Assembly: GCF_000472385.1 (NCBI RefSeq)
Contig: NZ_AWZU01000002.1
Location: 62,001-126,000 of the forward strand
DNA: 64,000 nt
Direction: 5' to 3'
DNA from: Bradyrhizobium sp. ARR65
GTDB taxonomy: Bacteria > Pseudomonadota > Alphaproteobacteria > Rhizobiales > Xanthobacteraceae
Shown here: piece by piece, positions 44,543-54,273 of the stretch
How positions within the stretch are numbered: the stretch's first letter is position 1
Layout of the letters: the number at the start of each line of letters is the position of its first letter
Made by a program: the position numbers and the translations under genes
The notes under the pieces: generated by a model
Database searches by the model: none
The model's input: the letters and a program-made list of their open reading frames with translations, nothing else
Told to the model about the DNA's origin: nothing

Positions 44543-45820
44543 ATGTCGATCAGTGCCGGCTTCGATCTGCTTTTGCGCGGCGGACGCGTGATCTGCCCGG
44601 CGTCGGGCATCGATGGCGTAAGGGATGTCGCCATCCGCAACGGCAAGATCGCGGCCGTGCAGCCGGACATCCTGCCGACCAGCGCCAGGGAGGTCGTGGA
44701 TGTGGCCGGCAAGCTGGTCTTGCCAGGGCTCATCGATACGCATGCGCATGTCTATCAATATGTCAGCGGCCGCTTCGGCATGAATGCCGATCTGGTCGGC
44801 GTTCAATCGGGCGTGACGACCCTGGTCGATCAGGGTGGACCGTCCTGCATGACGTTGCCGGGCTTTCGGCATTTCATTGTCGAACCTGCGAAGTCGCGCG
44901 TCTATGCCTTCCTTTCGGCCTATCTCGTCGGCGGTCTCGAAGGGCATTACTATCCGCAGCTCTATAGTCCGGATGGCGTCGATATCGACGCCACGGTGAA
45001 GGCAGCGAAAGCCAATCGCGATATCGTTCGCGGCATCAAGGCGCATGCCGAGATCGGCGGTTTCGCGCGCTGGGGCATTCGCGTCATCGAGATGGCGGCT
45101 GAGATCGGTCGCCGCGCCGATCTGCCGGTCTATGTGCATTTCGGCCAGCTCTGGGGCCTCCCGGCGAGCGGCGCCAATGGTGAAGATGCCGACACCATTC
45201 TCTCGCGCGTGATCCCGCTGCTGCGCGAAGGCGATATCCTGGCGCACCCCTTCACGCGTCATCCCGGCGGCTTCGTCAATCGTGACGGCGAGGTGCATCC
45301 GGTGATCGCGGCGGCGCTCGATCGCGGATTGAAGGTCGATGTCGGGCACGGCAGCCACTTTTCCTACCGCTTGGCCAAGAAGGCCATCGCAGCCGGTATC
45401 GTGCCGACAACGCTCGGCGCGGATATCCATGGTTACAATACGCATGTGCCCGCGCCGGCCGGCACGCCGGACCAGCACGAGGACGATGAAAATCATCCTT
45501 TCGCCGGGCAGGCCAAGTTCAGCCTGGTCCAGGCGATGAGCTCGATGATCGCGCTTGGTCTCTCGCTCGAGCAGGTGGTGCCGATGGTCACCTCGAATCC
45601 GGCGAAGATGCTCGGCCGCGAGGACGAAATCGGCGCGCTGAAGGTCGGTCGCGATGCTGACGTCTCCGTGCTCAACGAGGTCTCAGGCCGTTTTGCGTTG
45701 CGCGACAATGAGCACAACGAAGTCATCGCCGAACGTTTGCTACAGCCGGCCTTCTGCCTGCGCGGTGGCGCGCGATACGGCGCGGTCGCATCGATCCTGC
45801 CGCAGGCTGTTGCGGCTTGA
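44543..45820 (+). CDS. Amidohydrolase/deacetylase-family metallohydrolase
   Basis: A 425-aa amidohydrolase-superfamily enzyme. The first metal site is H67-x-H69 in PGLIDTHAHVY; a candidate carbamylated lysine lies in VRGIKAHAEIGG; later histidines occur in YVHFGQ and DVGHGSHFSYR, and the acid in LGADIHGY. It is closest to the dihydroorotase-like deacetylase group (often annotated EF_0837/AtsP-like), which hydrolyse cyclic or acyl amides. The ATG at 44543 follows AAAGGAG. It heads an operon with the molybdenum hydroxylase and is preceded by the MarR palindrome. Confidence 0.85.
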   Translation: MSISAGFDLLLRGGRVICPASGIDGVRDVAIRNGKIAAVQPDILPTSAREVVDVAGKLVLPGLIDTHAHVYQYVSGRFGMNADLVGVQSGVTTLVDQGGPSCMTLPGFRHFIVEPAKSRVYAFLSAYLVGGLEGHYYPQLYSPDGVDIDATVKAAKANRDIVRGIKAHAEIGGFARWGIRVIEMAAEIGRRADLPVYVHFGQLWGLPASGANGEDADTILSRVIPLLREGDILAHPFTRHPGGFVNRDGEVHPVIAAALDRGLKVDVGHGSHFSYRLAKKAIAAGIVPTTLGADIHGYNTHVPAPAGTPDQHEDDENHPFAGQAKFSLVQAMSSMIALGLSLEQVVPMVTSNPAKMLGREDEIGALKVGRDADVSVLNEVSGRFALRDNEHNEVIAERLLQPAFCLRGGARYGAVASILPQAVAA

Positions 45821-45855
45821 GCAACCATCTCGCCTTCGGATGAGGAGCGTCGATC

Positions 45856-48240
45856 GTGCGCAATGAGCGCGATTTCCCGCACCAGGACGGGCCGGGCGCC
45901 GGGCAGGGCGTTGGTGCGCGCCTGCCGCGCAAGGAGGACGACCGGCTGATGCGCGGCCGCGGCCAGTTCGTGGCCGACATACGCCTGGCCGGCCTGCAGG
46001 ACGTCGCGTTCGTGCGCAGCCCGCTGGCCCATGCGCTGATCCGTGGCATACAGGTGCCGGAGCGCTATCGCGCCAATGTCTTCACGGCCGCGGATCTGAT
46101 CGGTGTCAACCCGATCCGCGCGGTGTCGGGATTGCCGGGGTTCAAGATCTCCGAGCAGCCGGTGCTCGCAGTCGGCAAAGTGCGCCAGGTCGGTGAGCTG
46201 ATCGCGATGTGTGTGGCGCGAACGCGGGCCGAGGCCGAGGACATCGCGGCGGCCGTGACGCTCGAGCTCGAGGAGCTTCCTGCCGTCTATGACATGCTCA
46301 AGGCGCGCGAGGTAGGTTCGGCGCTCGTGCATGAGCATTGGGGTGATAATATCTTCCTGGAGACCAATTTCGAAGTCGACATTTCGTCGGCGCTCGATGC
46401 TCCGATCAAGGTGACGCGCGAGATCTCGACAGCGCGGCAATGCATGTCACCGCTCGAAGGCCGTGGTGTTGTTGCAACATTCGACCACCGCCTCGATCAG
46501 CTCACGCTCTACTCCGCGGCCCAGATGCCGCATGTCACGCGCAGCGGTCTGGCCGAATGCCTCGGCATGGAGCAGGGGCGCATCCGTATCATCTCGCCCG
46601 ACGTCGGCGGCGGCTTCGGCCACAAGGGCATCCTGTTGCCCGAAGAAGTCTGTCTCTCCTGGCTGACGATGCGGTGCGGACACCCCGTGCGCTGGACGGA
46701 GGATCGCCGCGAACATCTGACCGCGAGCGCAAACTGCCGAGAGCACCATTACAAGATCACCGTGTATGCCGATCGCGACGGCAGGCTTCGCGGCATCGAT
46801 TGCGAAGCGACCGTCGATTCCGGCGCTTACTCCTCTTATCCCTTCTCGGCATGCCTGGAGGCGGCGCAGGTCGCGAGCATCCTGCCTGGGCCCTATCTGA
46901 TGCCGGCCTATCGGTGCCGGACGTTTTCGGTTGCGACCAACAAGTGCCCGATCCTGCCCTATCGGGGCGTCGCGCGCACCGGCGTGTGCTTCGCGCTGGA
47001 ATTGATGCTGGACCTGGTCGCCGCCGAGGCAGGCTTGGAGCCGGGCGAAGTGCGTCTGCGCAACCTCATACGACCCGAGCAGATGCCGTTCGATAATATC
47101 ACCAACAAGCATTTTGACAGCGGGGACTATCCGGAGGCGATGCGCCGCGCCCTGGCGGCGATCGATCTCGAAGCGGTGCGCGCGCGTCAGCACAGGGGCG
47201 AACCGGATGGCCGGCGGATCGGCATTGGCCTCTCGATTTACTGCGAACAGGCCGCGCATGGCACCTCCGTCTATTCCGGCTGGGGCATCCCGATGGTGCC
47301 GGGCCATGAGCAGGCGACCGCGCGCTTGACGCCGGATGGCGGGCTCGAGCTGCGCGTCGGCGTACATTCCCATGGGCAGAGCATGGAAACCACGCTTGCC
47401 CAGGTTGCGCATGAGATTTTGGGCATCAATGTCGCTCAGGTGCACGTGATCCATGGCGACACCGCGATGACGCCGTATTCGACGGGCACTTGGGGATCGC
47501 GCTCAATGGTGATGGCCGGCGGTGCGGTCGGTACCGCGTGCCGCGAGCTCGCCGAACGCGCCAAACGGATCGGCGCAAAACTCCTGCAGCACGATCTGGC
47601 TTCGGTAGTGCTGCAGAACGGCGAGGTGCGCGGGGTCAACGGCAGCGTCGGCTTAAAGGAGATCGCGCACACCTGGTACCGGCGTCCGCAGGACCTTCCG
47701 AGCGATGTCGATCCGCACGGCCTGGAAGTGACGGCGGGCTACAAGCCGCAGCGCGATAGCGGCACGTTCAGCTATGCGGCCCATGCGGCGGTCGTCGCAG
47801 TCGATCCGGAGCTCGGAGAGGTCGAGATCCTCGACTACGTTTTCGTCGAGGACGGCGGCGTTCTCGTCAATCCGATGGTCGTGGACGGCCAGATCTACGG
47901 TGGTCTCGCCCAGGGCATCGGCACTGCGCTCTACGAGGAAATGCCGTTTGACACAGCCGGGCAGCCGCTCGCGACGACGCTTGCCGACTATCTGCTGCCG
48001 GGACCGACCGAAGTGCCGGCCGCACGGCTTGATCATATGGAGACCCCGTCGCCCTATACCCAGTTTGGCGTGAAGGGGATCGGAGAGGGTGGAGCGATTG
48101 CTCCGCCGGCCGCAATCGCTAATGCGGTCAACGATGCTCTGCGCCCGCTAGGCGTGGAGCTCCTGCAATCGCCGATTACGCCCCACCGAATCGTCGAGGC
48201 GATCCTGGCCAGGCGCGAGATGCAAAGGGGGGCGGCATGA
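45856..48240 (+). CDS. Xanthine-dehydrogenase-family molybdopterin subunit
   Basis: The 794-aa large catalytic subunit of a molybdenum hydroxylase. It has KEDDRLMRGRGQFVADI at the start of the a/b hammerhead domain, the cofactor loop SPDVGGGFGHKG, and the catalytic Glu motif GVKGIGEGGAIAPP near the end. It lacks the CoxL selanylcysteine-type loop (VAYRCSFR), so it is not a form I CO dehydrogenase. GTG start at 45856 with GAGGAG about 9 nt upstream. With a nucleobase-type permease and amidohydrolase in the same regulon, hydroxylation of an N-heterocycle is the likely role. Confidence 0.88.
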   Translation: MRNERDFPHQDGPGAGQGVGARLPRKEDDRLMRGRGQFVADIRLAGLQDVAFVRSPLAHALIRGIQVPERYRANVFTAADLIGVNPIRAVSGLPGFKISEQPVLAVGKVRQVGELIAMCVARTRAEAEDIAAAVTLELEELPAVYDMLKAREVGSALVHEHWGDNIFLETNFEVDISSALDAPIKVTREISTARQCMSPLEGRGVVATFDHRLDQLTLYSAAQMPHVTRSGLAECLGMEQGRIRIISPDVGGGFGHKGILLPEEVCLSWLTMRCGHPVRWTEDRREHLTASANCREHHYKITVYADRDGRLRGIDCEATVDSGAYSSYPFSACLEAAQVASILPGPYLMPAYRCRTFSVATNKCPILPYRGVARTGVCFALELMLDLVAAEAGLEPGEVRLRNLIRPEQMPFDNITNKHFDSGDYPEAMRRALAAIDLEAVRARQHRGEPDGRRIGIGLSIYCEQAAHGTSVYSGWGIPMVPGHEQATARLTPDGGLELRVGVHSHGQSMETTLAQVAHEILGINVAQVHVIHGDTAMTPYSTGTWGSRSMVMAGGAVGTACRELAERAKRIGAKLLQHDLASVVLQNGEVRGVNGSVGLKEIAHTWYRRPQDLPSDVDPHGLEVTAGYKPQRDSGTFSYAAHAAVVAVDPELGEVEILDYVFVEDGGVLVNPMVVDGQIYGGLAQGIGTALYEEMPFDTAGQPLATTLADYLLPGPTEVPAARLDHMETPSPYTQFGVKGIGEGGAIAPPAAIANAVNDALRPLGVELLQSPITPHRIVEAILARREMQRGAA

Positions 48241-49073
48241 AGCCCGCGCCGTTCGCTTACGAACGTCCACGCGATCTCACGGCCGCGCTCTCGCTTCTCG
48301 GCGAGACCGCAGCCTCGGCCAAGGTCATCGCCGGCGGGCAGTCGCTTGGTCCCATGCTCAATCTGCGGCTTGCGGCGCCCGAGTTGATCGTCGATATCAG
48401 CGCGCTCGCCGAGCTCAAGCAGGCGGAGCATCATGGTGACGAACTCGTCCTCGGCGCATGTGTGACGCATGCGGACATCGAGGACGGACGCGTTTCCGAC
48501 CTCACGCGTGGTGCCATGCAGGGCATCGCCGCCAATATCGCTTATCGCGCCGTGCGCAATCGCGGCACGATTGGAGGATCGCTCAGCCACGCCGATCCCG
48601 CCGCGGATTGGGTCTCAGGGCTCGCGGCCATGGGTGCGAGGTTAACGCTCCGAAGCCGTGGCGGCACGCGCATCGTCAATGTGGAGGATTTTATTGTCGG
48701 AGCGCTGGAATCGGTGTTGCGCCTCGGCGAAATCGTCGAAACCATCCACATTCCCGCACGATCGCCGTCCGCGCATTGGGGCTACGTCAAAAGCTGCCGC
48801 AGGACCGGTGAATTTGCCCACGCCATCGGCGCCGTGCTGATCGACCCGAACGCAGGGAAGGCCCGCGTCGTGATCGGCGCGATCGAGGCGGCTCCGATCG
48901 TGCTCAAGGACCCGCTGGAGCTGTTCGGGGGGCACATCGCGAGCGACTATAAGGACCGCTTTGATGCGCGCGTCGCCGATGCGATCCTGGTGAAAGCCGG
49001 CGTCTCAAACGCGGCTCAGCGCCATATTCATGTCAGCGTGCTCAGGCGCGCCATTCGCGAGGCCGCCGCATGA
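48237..49073 (+). CDS. Molybdenum hydroxylase FAD subunit
   Basis: The 278-aa CoxM-type FAD-binding subunit, passing electrons from the iron-sulfur clusters to FAD. Flavin-binding motifs are VIAGGQSLGPMLNLRL (about residues 30-45) and the NRGTIGGSLSHADPAADW loop (about 104-121). It has no 4Fe-4S insertion, unlike the paoB-like subunit at 32.2 kb. Both of its ends overlap neighbours by 4 bp (ATGA), so all three subunits are translationally coupled. Confidence 0.88.
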   Translation: MKPAPFAYERPRDLTAALSLLGETAASAKVIAGGQSLGPMLNLRLAAPELIVDISALAELKQAEHHGDELVLGACVTHADIEDGRVSDLTRGAMQGIAANIAYRAVRNRGTIGGSLSHADPAADWVSGLAAMGARLTLRSRGGTRIVNVEDFIVGALESVLRLGEIVETIHIPARSPSAHWGYVKSCRRTGEFAHAIGAVLIDPNAGKARVVIGAIEAAPIVLKDPLELFGGHIASDYKDRFDARVADAILVKAGVSNAAQRHIHVSVLRRAIREAAA

Positions 49074-50284
49074 GCATGGTTGCGCTCACCGTGAATGAAC
49101 GGGCGGTCGAAGCGCTCGCGGAGCCGCGGACCAGTCTTGCTGATTTCGTGCGCGACAAGCTTGATCTGACTGGCACGCATCTTGGCTGCGAGCATGGCAT
49201 CTGCGGCGCGTGTACGGTGCTGGTCGATGGCGTTCCGGCGCGCTCCTGTATTACCTATGCGGTCGCTTGTGAAGGCGCCGAGGTCACGACGATCGAAGGC
49301 CTCGACGAGGACGAGATCACGGCCGAACTCCGCGCAGCCTTCACCCGCGAGCACGCGTTGCAGTGCGGTTATTGCACGCCGGGGATGCTGGTCTCCGCGC
49401 GCGATCTCGTGTTGCGCTTGCCGCAGGCGGACGAGAAGCAGATCCGCATCGGCTTAAGCGGCAATCTGTGCCGTTGCACCGGCTACGTTGGTATCGTCCG
49501 TGCTGTCGGTTCGGTAATCGAGCAGCGCCGCGGGCGAGGCATAAGCCCGGAACGCGACGGCGGTCGCAATGTACTCGGGCCTGTCGGCTCGGGCCACGGC
49601 AGTCAGGCCGGCACCGAACCAGCGGCGCAACTGCAGCCGCCGATCGCTCAAGTCGCGCACGAAGCCGCCGATTCGGTCACCTCAATTCCGGCCTTCACGC
49701 CCGCCAACGTCTTCGAGCAGCATTTTGAAGTCGCGCATCCGCCCGGGCGGGTGTTTGCCATGCTCGATGACATCGCGGTTGTCGCGGCCTGCCTTCCTGG
49801 CGTCTCGCTCCTCGGATCACCGCGCCCCGACCGGGTCGAGGGTGAAATCCGCGTCAGGATCGGGCCGATTGCCGCGGTCTTCCGTGGTGCGGCGCGCATC
49901 GAGCGCGAGGCTGCCGAGATGTCGGGCCGCATTGTTGGAATAGGCACCGATCAACGCAGCCGGTCTTCAACGCAAGGCGAAATTCGATACCGCCTGGAGC
50001 GGCTGGACGGCGGCGGCACGCGCGTCAGCCTTTCGATCGGTTATACGCTGAAGGGAATGCTGGCCCAGGTCGGCAGGACGGGGCTTGTCCGCGATCTCGC
50101 TGGCCGGCTGATCGCGGAATTCGCTGGCAATCTCGATCGCCACCTGTCCGGCGAGGCGTTGCCCGTCACCCATGCGACGACAGCCGACCTGAACGGATTG
50201 TCTCTGTTTTTCGGCCTCCTGCGCACCCGGATGGGGCGGTGGCTCGCGCGCGCTTCGCGTCACGATCGCGGAGCAGCAGGATGA
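49070..50284 (+). CDS. Fusion: molybdenum hydroxylase 2Fe-2S subunit + CoxG-like domain
   Basis: A 404-aa two-domain protein. Residues 1-150 are a complete CoxS-type subunit with two 2Fe-2S clusters (C40, C45, C48, C60; then C99, C102, C134, C136). A Gly/Pro/Ala-rich linker of about 60 residues leads to a CoxG-like SRPBCC domain at about 215-360 (FEQHFEVAHPPGRVFAMLDDI, AACLPGVSLL). CoxG-type proteins are normally separate and are linked to membrane recruitment of carbon-monoxide-dehydrogenase-type enzymes. The fusion suggests that the complex is held near the membrane or a quinone acceptor. Confidence 0.9.
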   Translation: MSMVALTVNERAVEALAEPRTSLADFVRDKLDLTGTHLGCEHGICGACTVLVDGVPARSCITYAVACEGAEVTTIEGLDEDEITAELRAAFTREHALQCGYCTPGMLVSARDLVLRLPQADEKQIRIGLSGNLCRCTGYVGIVRAVGSVIEQRRGRGISPERDGGRNVLGPVGSGHGSQAGTEPAAQLQPPIAQVAHEAADSVTSIPAFTPANVFEQHFEVAHPPGRVFAMLDDIAVVAACLPGVSLLGSPRPDRVEGEIRVRIGPIAAVFRGAARIEREAAEMSGRIVGIGTDQRSRSSTQGEIRYRLERLDGGGTRVSLSIGYTLKGMLAQVGRTGLVRDLAGRLIAEFAGNLDRHLSGEALPVTHATTADLNGLSLFFGLLRTRMGRWLARASRHDRGAAG

Positions 50285-50357
50285 CGGATGCTTTCGTCAA
50301 GGCAAGTGCGAAATCTGGACTGCATATGAACCGGCAGCGTGAGAGTGGAGAACAGGA

Positions 50358-51500
50358 ATGAGACGGACGATCAAATATGTTCTGGCGGCGGCTCTTCTGA
50401 GCGGGACGGCAAGTGCCGAAACGATCAAGATCGGCGTGAACGAACCTCTGACCGGTGCCTTCGCCGCTTCGGGGACTTACGTCGTCAACGGCGCGAAGAT
50501 CGCTGCCGACGAAATCAACGCCAAGGGCGGAATCCTTGGCAAGAAGATCGAGCTCGTGATCGAGGACAACAAGAGCAATCCGACCGAGGCCGCCGCGGTG
50601 GCCGAAAAGCTGATCACCAGCGACAAGACCCCAGTGTTGATGGGAGCATGGGGCTCGAGCCTGACGCTTGCCGTGATGCCGAAATTGACCGAATACGAAA
50701 CGCCGATGCTGGTCGAGACCTCGTCGTCAGGCAAAATCACCACCAGTGGGAACCCCTACATTTTCCGAATCTCGCCGCCATCCTCCGTCGAGGCCGCAGC
50801 CTTCAAGAACATCGTCGACAAGCTGAACCTCAAGAAGGTCGACTTTCTCGTCATCAATAATGATTGGGGGCGCGGCACGGCCGATGACTTCGGCAGGATG
50901 TTCAAGGAGAAGGGCATCGGCGTCGGCCTGGTCGAAACCATGGATCAGGGCGCACAGGACATGAGCGCGCAACTCTCCAAGTTCAAGAGCTCCGATTCCG
51001 AGACCATCATCGTGACCACCTCGGTGGACCAGCTCACGCTGATATTCAAGCAGGCGGCAGCGCTCGGCCTGAAGAAACGCATCATCACGACAGGCGGTTC
51101 GCAGAATCCGGATCAGATCATTGCGCAAGCCGGGGCCGCGGCCAACGGCACCATGCACCTGACGACGTTCCTGCCGTGGTTGCCGGACAAGACGCCGAAC
51201 CCGGAAGCCACCAACTATTTCATTTCGGAATGGAAAAAGCGTGGCTTCGATTTTGCCGGCTGCACCGAGAGCTTCCGCGGCTATGACGGCATCCGCACGG
51301 TGGCGGCAGCAATCGAAAAGGCGGGCAAAGCGGAGCCTGCAGCGATCAAAGCGGCCTTTTGGGACGTCAAAGTGAAGGGGCTGAACGGCGACATTGTCTT
51401 CCACAAGTCCGGCCCTGAGGGCAAGGAGAGCGGTCAGAGCCAGCCAAACGTGTATCTGATCGAAATCGAGGACGGCAAGGTCGGATTGAAAAACCTCTAA
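50358..51500 (+). CDS. ABC transporter substrate-binding protein (LivK type)
   Basis: A 380-aa periplasmic binding protein of the branched-chain amino acid/amide class (HAAT). Signal peptide to about residue 20 (SGTASA), then IKIGVNEPLTGAFAASG, the usual first strand of the Leu/Ile/Val-binding fold, and IAADEINAKGGILGKKIELV. It is the first of five consecutive Liv-type transporter genes. Members of this class often carry aromatic or heterocyclic acids and amides, so the ligand is open. It begins 73 bp after the fusion gene and may belong to the same transcript. Confidence 0.9.
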   Translation: MRRTIKYVLAAALLSGTASAETIKIGVNEPLTGAFAASGTYVVNGAKIAADEINAKGGILGKKIELVIEDNKSNPTEAAAVAEKLITSDKTPVLMGAWGSSLTLAVMPKLTEYETPMLVETSSSGKITTSGNPYIFRISPPSSVEAAAFKNIVDKLNLKKVDFLVINNDWGRGTADDFGRMFKEKGIGVGLVETMDQGAQDMSAQLSKFKSSDSETIIVTTSVDQLTLIFKQAAALGLKKRIITTGGSQNPDQIIAQAGAAANGTMHLTTFLPWLPDKTPNPEATNYFISEWKKRGFDFAGCTESFRGYDGIRTVAAAIEKAGKAEPAAIKAAFWDVKVKGLNGDIVFHKSGPEGKESGQSQPNVYLIEIEDGKVGLKNL

Positions 51501-51575
51501 GCGCGTCTGGTCGACCGGCGAGGGACGCGGCGTTGCTCGCTGACCTCGCCGGTATCTTGGCATTTGGGAGCCGTC

Positions 51576-52448
51576 TTGAGCGAGTTTCTGCAACATCTGG
51601 TCAACACGCTGGTTCTCGGCGGCACTTACGCGCTGCTGGGTATCGGGCTCACGTTGATCTTCGGCATCATGAACGTGGTGAACTTCACGCACGGCGTGTT
51701 GTACACGTTCGGTGCCTACGTCATGTTCATCGTGGTGCATCAGCTCGGACTGAATTTCTTCCTGGCGTTGCCTGTCGCGGTCGTCGCCGGCTGGATTCTG
51801 GGCGCGGTGATCGAGCTGACATTACTGCGGCCGCTGCGCGGCTCCGACATCGACACCACGATGCTGGTGATGATCGGGGCCTGGATAGCGATGCAGTCCG
51901 GCGCGCTATGGATTTGGGGCGGGGTAGCGAAATCGGTTGCGACACCCTTTCCCGAGGCGCCGCTGGTCCTTGGTCCGGTCTCGGTGTCCTGGCTGCGGCT
52001 GTTCGTGCTCGCGGCGGCCGGGCTGCTGATCGTCGTGACGTACCTGCTGATCAATCGAACAAGACTCGGTTGTGCAATGCGGGCGACGTTCCAGGACGAG
52101 GACACGGCCTCGCTGATGGGCGTGAATGTCGATCTTATCTACACCTCGACTTTCGCCATCGGCTCGAGCCTTGCAGCCGCGGCCGGCGCGCTGCTCGGTC
52201 CCGTTTACGTGATCTCTCCGCAAATGGGCGATCTGGCCGCGGTGAAGGCCTTCGCGATCGTGATCCTCGGCGGGCTCGGCAACATCACCGGCGCGGTGAT
52301 CGGTGGGTTCATTCTGGCATTGGCCGAGGAACTCGGCGCCGGCTACGTGTCCTCCGGTTACCGGGATGCGATGGGGTTTTTGATCATCATCGCTGTTCTG
52401 ATCTTCAAGCCGACCGGACTGTTCGCACGCTCGGAGCGCATCGGATGA
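51576..52448 (+). CDS. ABC transporter permease (LivH type)
   Basis: A 290-aa inner-membrane permease with about eight hydrophobic segments. The opening GGTYALLGIGLTLIFGIMNVVNFTHG is diagnostic of LivH, and the cytoplasmic coupling loop reads GCAMRATFQDEDTASLMGVN. The start is probably TTG at 51576, since GGGAG is 5 nt upstream; a TTG at 51564 is in frame. Its stop overlaps the livM start (ATGA). Confidence 0.9.
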   Translation: MSEFLQHLVNTLVLGGTYALLGIGLTLIFGIMNVVNFTHGVLYTFGAYVMFIVVHQLGLNFFLALPVAVVAGWILGAVIELTLLRPLRGSDIDTTMLVMIGAWIAMQSGALWIWGGVAKSVATPFPEAPLVLGPVSVSWLRLFVLAAAGLLIVVTYLLINRTRLGCAMRATFQDEDTASLMGVNVDLIYTSTFAIGSSLAAAAGALLGPVYVISPQMGDLAAVKAFAIVILGGLGNITGAVIGGFILALAEELGAGYVSSGYRDAMGFLIIIAVLIFKPTGLFARSERIG

Positions 52449-53491
52449 GGTCAGTTGTCACGATTCTCACCATCGCCGCGTTCGCTTCGGTGCCGCTGTG
52501 GCTGCGTGACCCCTATCTGATGAACGCGCTGATCACGACCGGTATCTTCATCATCGCGGCGATGAGCCTGAATTTGCTGCTCGGGTTTACCGGCCAGCTC
52601 AGCCTGGGCCATGTCGCCTTCTTCGGGATCGGCGCCTATGTCAGCGCGCTTACATCGCTCGGCTTCGACGTCGGCCTGCCGGGCGGATTCCGTGTCGTGC
52701 ATGACCCGTGGCCCCCGTTCGCTGGCTTCGTGCTGGCGATCATCATTTCCGGATTATGCGGATATTTCGTCGGACGGCTCTCGTTTCGTGTTCGCGGGGC
52801 CTACTTCGTGATCGTCACGATCTCCTTTGCCGAAGTCGTCCGGCTGGTCGCGCTTAACTGGGTCGAATTGACCCAGGGACCATTGGCGCTCACCAATATT
52901 CCGCCGATGGCGCTTTCCTTGCCGGGATTCGGCGAATTGGCGCTGCACACCAAACTGCAAAACTACTACCTGGTGCTGGTCGTGGCGGTTGCCGCGTATC
53001 TTCTGATCACGCGCCTGGTTCGTTCCCATTTCGGCCGAGCTATGCGTGGCTTAATGGCGAACGAGACGCTTGCCGTATCGGTCGGGATCGACGTGACGAA
53101 GACGCTGACGCTCGCCGCGGTGATTTCCGCCGGTATCGCTGGCGCAGCCGGCAGCCTCTATGCTCACTACATCCGGATCATCGACCCCGAAGTGTTCGCC
53201 TTCATCAACACGGTAACCATGGTGATCATGGTCATCACCGGCGGCAAGGGTTCGCTCGCGGGCACCATCATCGGCGGCCTGGTCTTCGGACTGATGCCCA
53301 TAGTCCTGCGTCCCATCATGGCGCCGGAGGCGCAATGGATCGCCTATGGCGGCGTGCTGATCGCGATCCTCTTTGTCTTGCCGCGCGGCATCGTGCCCTC
53401 GCTCACGCAACGGCTTTCGAGGCCGCACGGGAAGACCGCAGCCGTGGGGCGGGTCGCTTTCGCCGAGCACAGCGCAAAGGAACACGCGTGA
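52445..53491 (+). CDS. ABC transporter permease (LivM type)
   Basis: A 348-aa second permease. The LivM hallmarks are MSLNLLLGFTGQLSLGHVAFFGIGAY and the coupling loop FGRAMRGLMANETLAVSVGIDV. The C terminus is about 25 residues longer than the last membrane segment and basic. The start at 52445 overlaps the livH stop, and its own stop shares a base with the livG start (TGATG). Confidence 0.9.
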   Translation: MRSVVTILTIAAFASVPLWLRDPYLMNALITTGIFIIAAMSLNLLLGFTGQLSLGHVAFFGIGAYVSALTSLGFDVGLPGGFRVVHDPWPPFAGFVLAIIISGLCGYFVGRLSFRVRGAYFVIVTISFAEVVRLVALNWVELTQGPLALTNIPPMALSLPGFGELALHTKLQNYYLVLVVAVAAYLLITRLVRSHFGRAMRGLMANETLAVSVGIDVTKTLTLAAVISAGIAGAAGSLYAHYIRIIDPEVFAFINTVTMVIMVITGGKGSLAGTIIGGLVFGLMPIVLRPIMAPEAQWIAYGGVLIAILFVLPRGIVPSLTQRLSRPHGKTAAVGRVAFAEHSAKEHA

Positions 53492-54273
53492 TGGGCAGTC
53501 TGGCGACCGCATTGAAGGTCGAGCAAGTCGCCGTACGCTTCGGCGGGCTTGTTGCCCTTTCGGATCTTAATTTCTCGGTCGGCGAAGGAGAGATCGTCAG
53601 CCTGATCGGACCGAACGGCGCCGGCAAGACGACCGCCTTCAACATCATGACCGGCTTCCTGCAACCAACCCACGGCACCGTGAGCTATCGCGGGATTACG
53701 CTGAACGGGTTGAAACCGCCCGAGATCGCGGACCTCGGTCTGATCCGGACCTTCCAGCGCACCAGCGTCTTCCCAAACGACACAGTCTTCGACAATCTGC
53801 TGATCGGGTTGCATCGCCAGGGCAGGACAGGGCTTCTGGAAGCAATTCTGGGACTGCCTCGCGCGCGCCAATCCGATCGCAGGCTGCGCCAACGCGCCGG
53901 TGAGCTCATCGAGTGGGTTGGCCTGCAACGCCGCGCTTACGATCCTGCGGGCTCGCTCTCCTATGGCGAGCAGCGCCTTGTCGGCGTCGCGTTGGCGCTG
54001 GCTGCGGAACCGTCGATGCTGCTGCTCGACGAGCCGGTCTCCGGCATGAATGCCTCGGAGACCTTCACATTCGTCCAACTCATCCGCAACATTCGCGACC
54101 GCGGCGTCAGCATCCTGCTGGTCGAGCACGACATGCCGATGGTGATGAGCGTATCGGACCGCATCGTTGTGCTGAACTACGGGCGGATCATTGCGGAGGG
54201 AACGCCCGATGTCATCAGGAATGATCCGGCCGTGATCGAGGCCTATCTCGGGCAGGGGGCGGTGCATGCTTGA
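53491..54273 (+). CDS. ABC transporter ATPase (LivG type)
   Basis: A 260-aa ATP-binding subunit. Walker A GPNGAGKTT lies near residue 40, the signature LSYGEQR near 158, and Walker B LLLDEPVSGMN near 180, with the switch His in VEHDM. The LivG-type insert (IRTFQRTSVFPNDTVFDNLL) is present. It overlaps livF by 8 bp. Confidence 0.92.
   Translation: MGSLATALKVEQVAVRFGGLVALSDLNFSVGEGEIVSLIGPNGAGKTTAFNIMTGFLQPTHGTVSYRGITLNGLKPPEIADLGLIRTFQRTSVFPNDTVFDNLLIGLHRQGRTGLLEAILGLPRARQSDRRLRQRAGELIEWVGLQRRAYDPAGSLSYGEQRLVGVALALAAEPSMLLLDEPVSGMNASETFTFVQLIRNIRDRGVSILLVEHDMPMVMSVSDRIVVLNYGRIIAEGTPDVIRNDPAVIEAYLGQGAVHA

Noticed and set aside
45856..50284. Aerobic carbon monoxide dehydrogenase (form I CoxLMS)
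   Set aside because: Gene order and the CoxG domain recall cox operons, but the large subunit lacks the form I active-site loop with the copper-binding cysteine.
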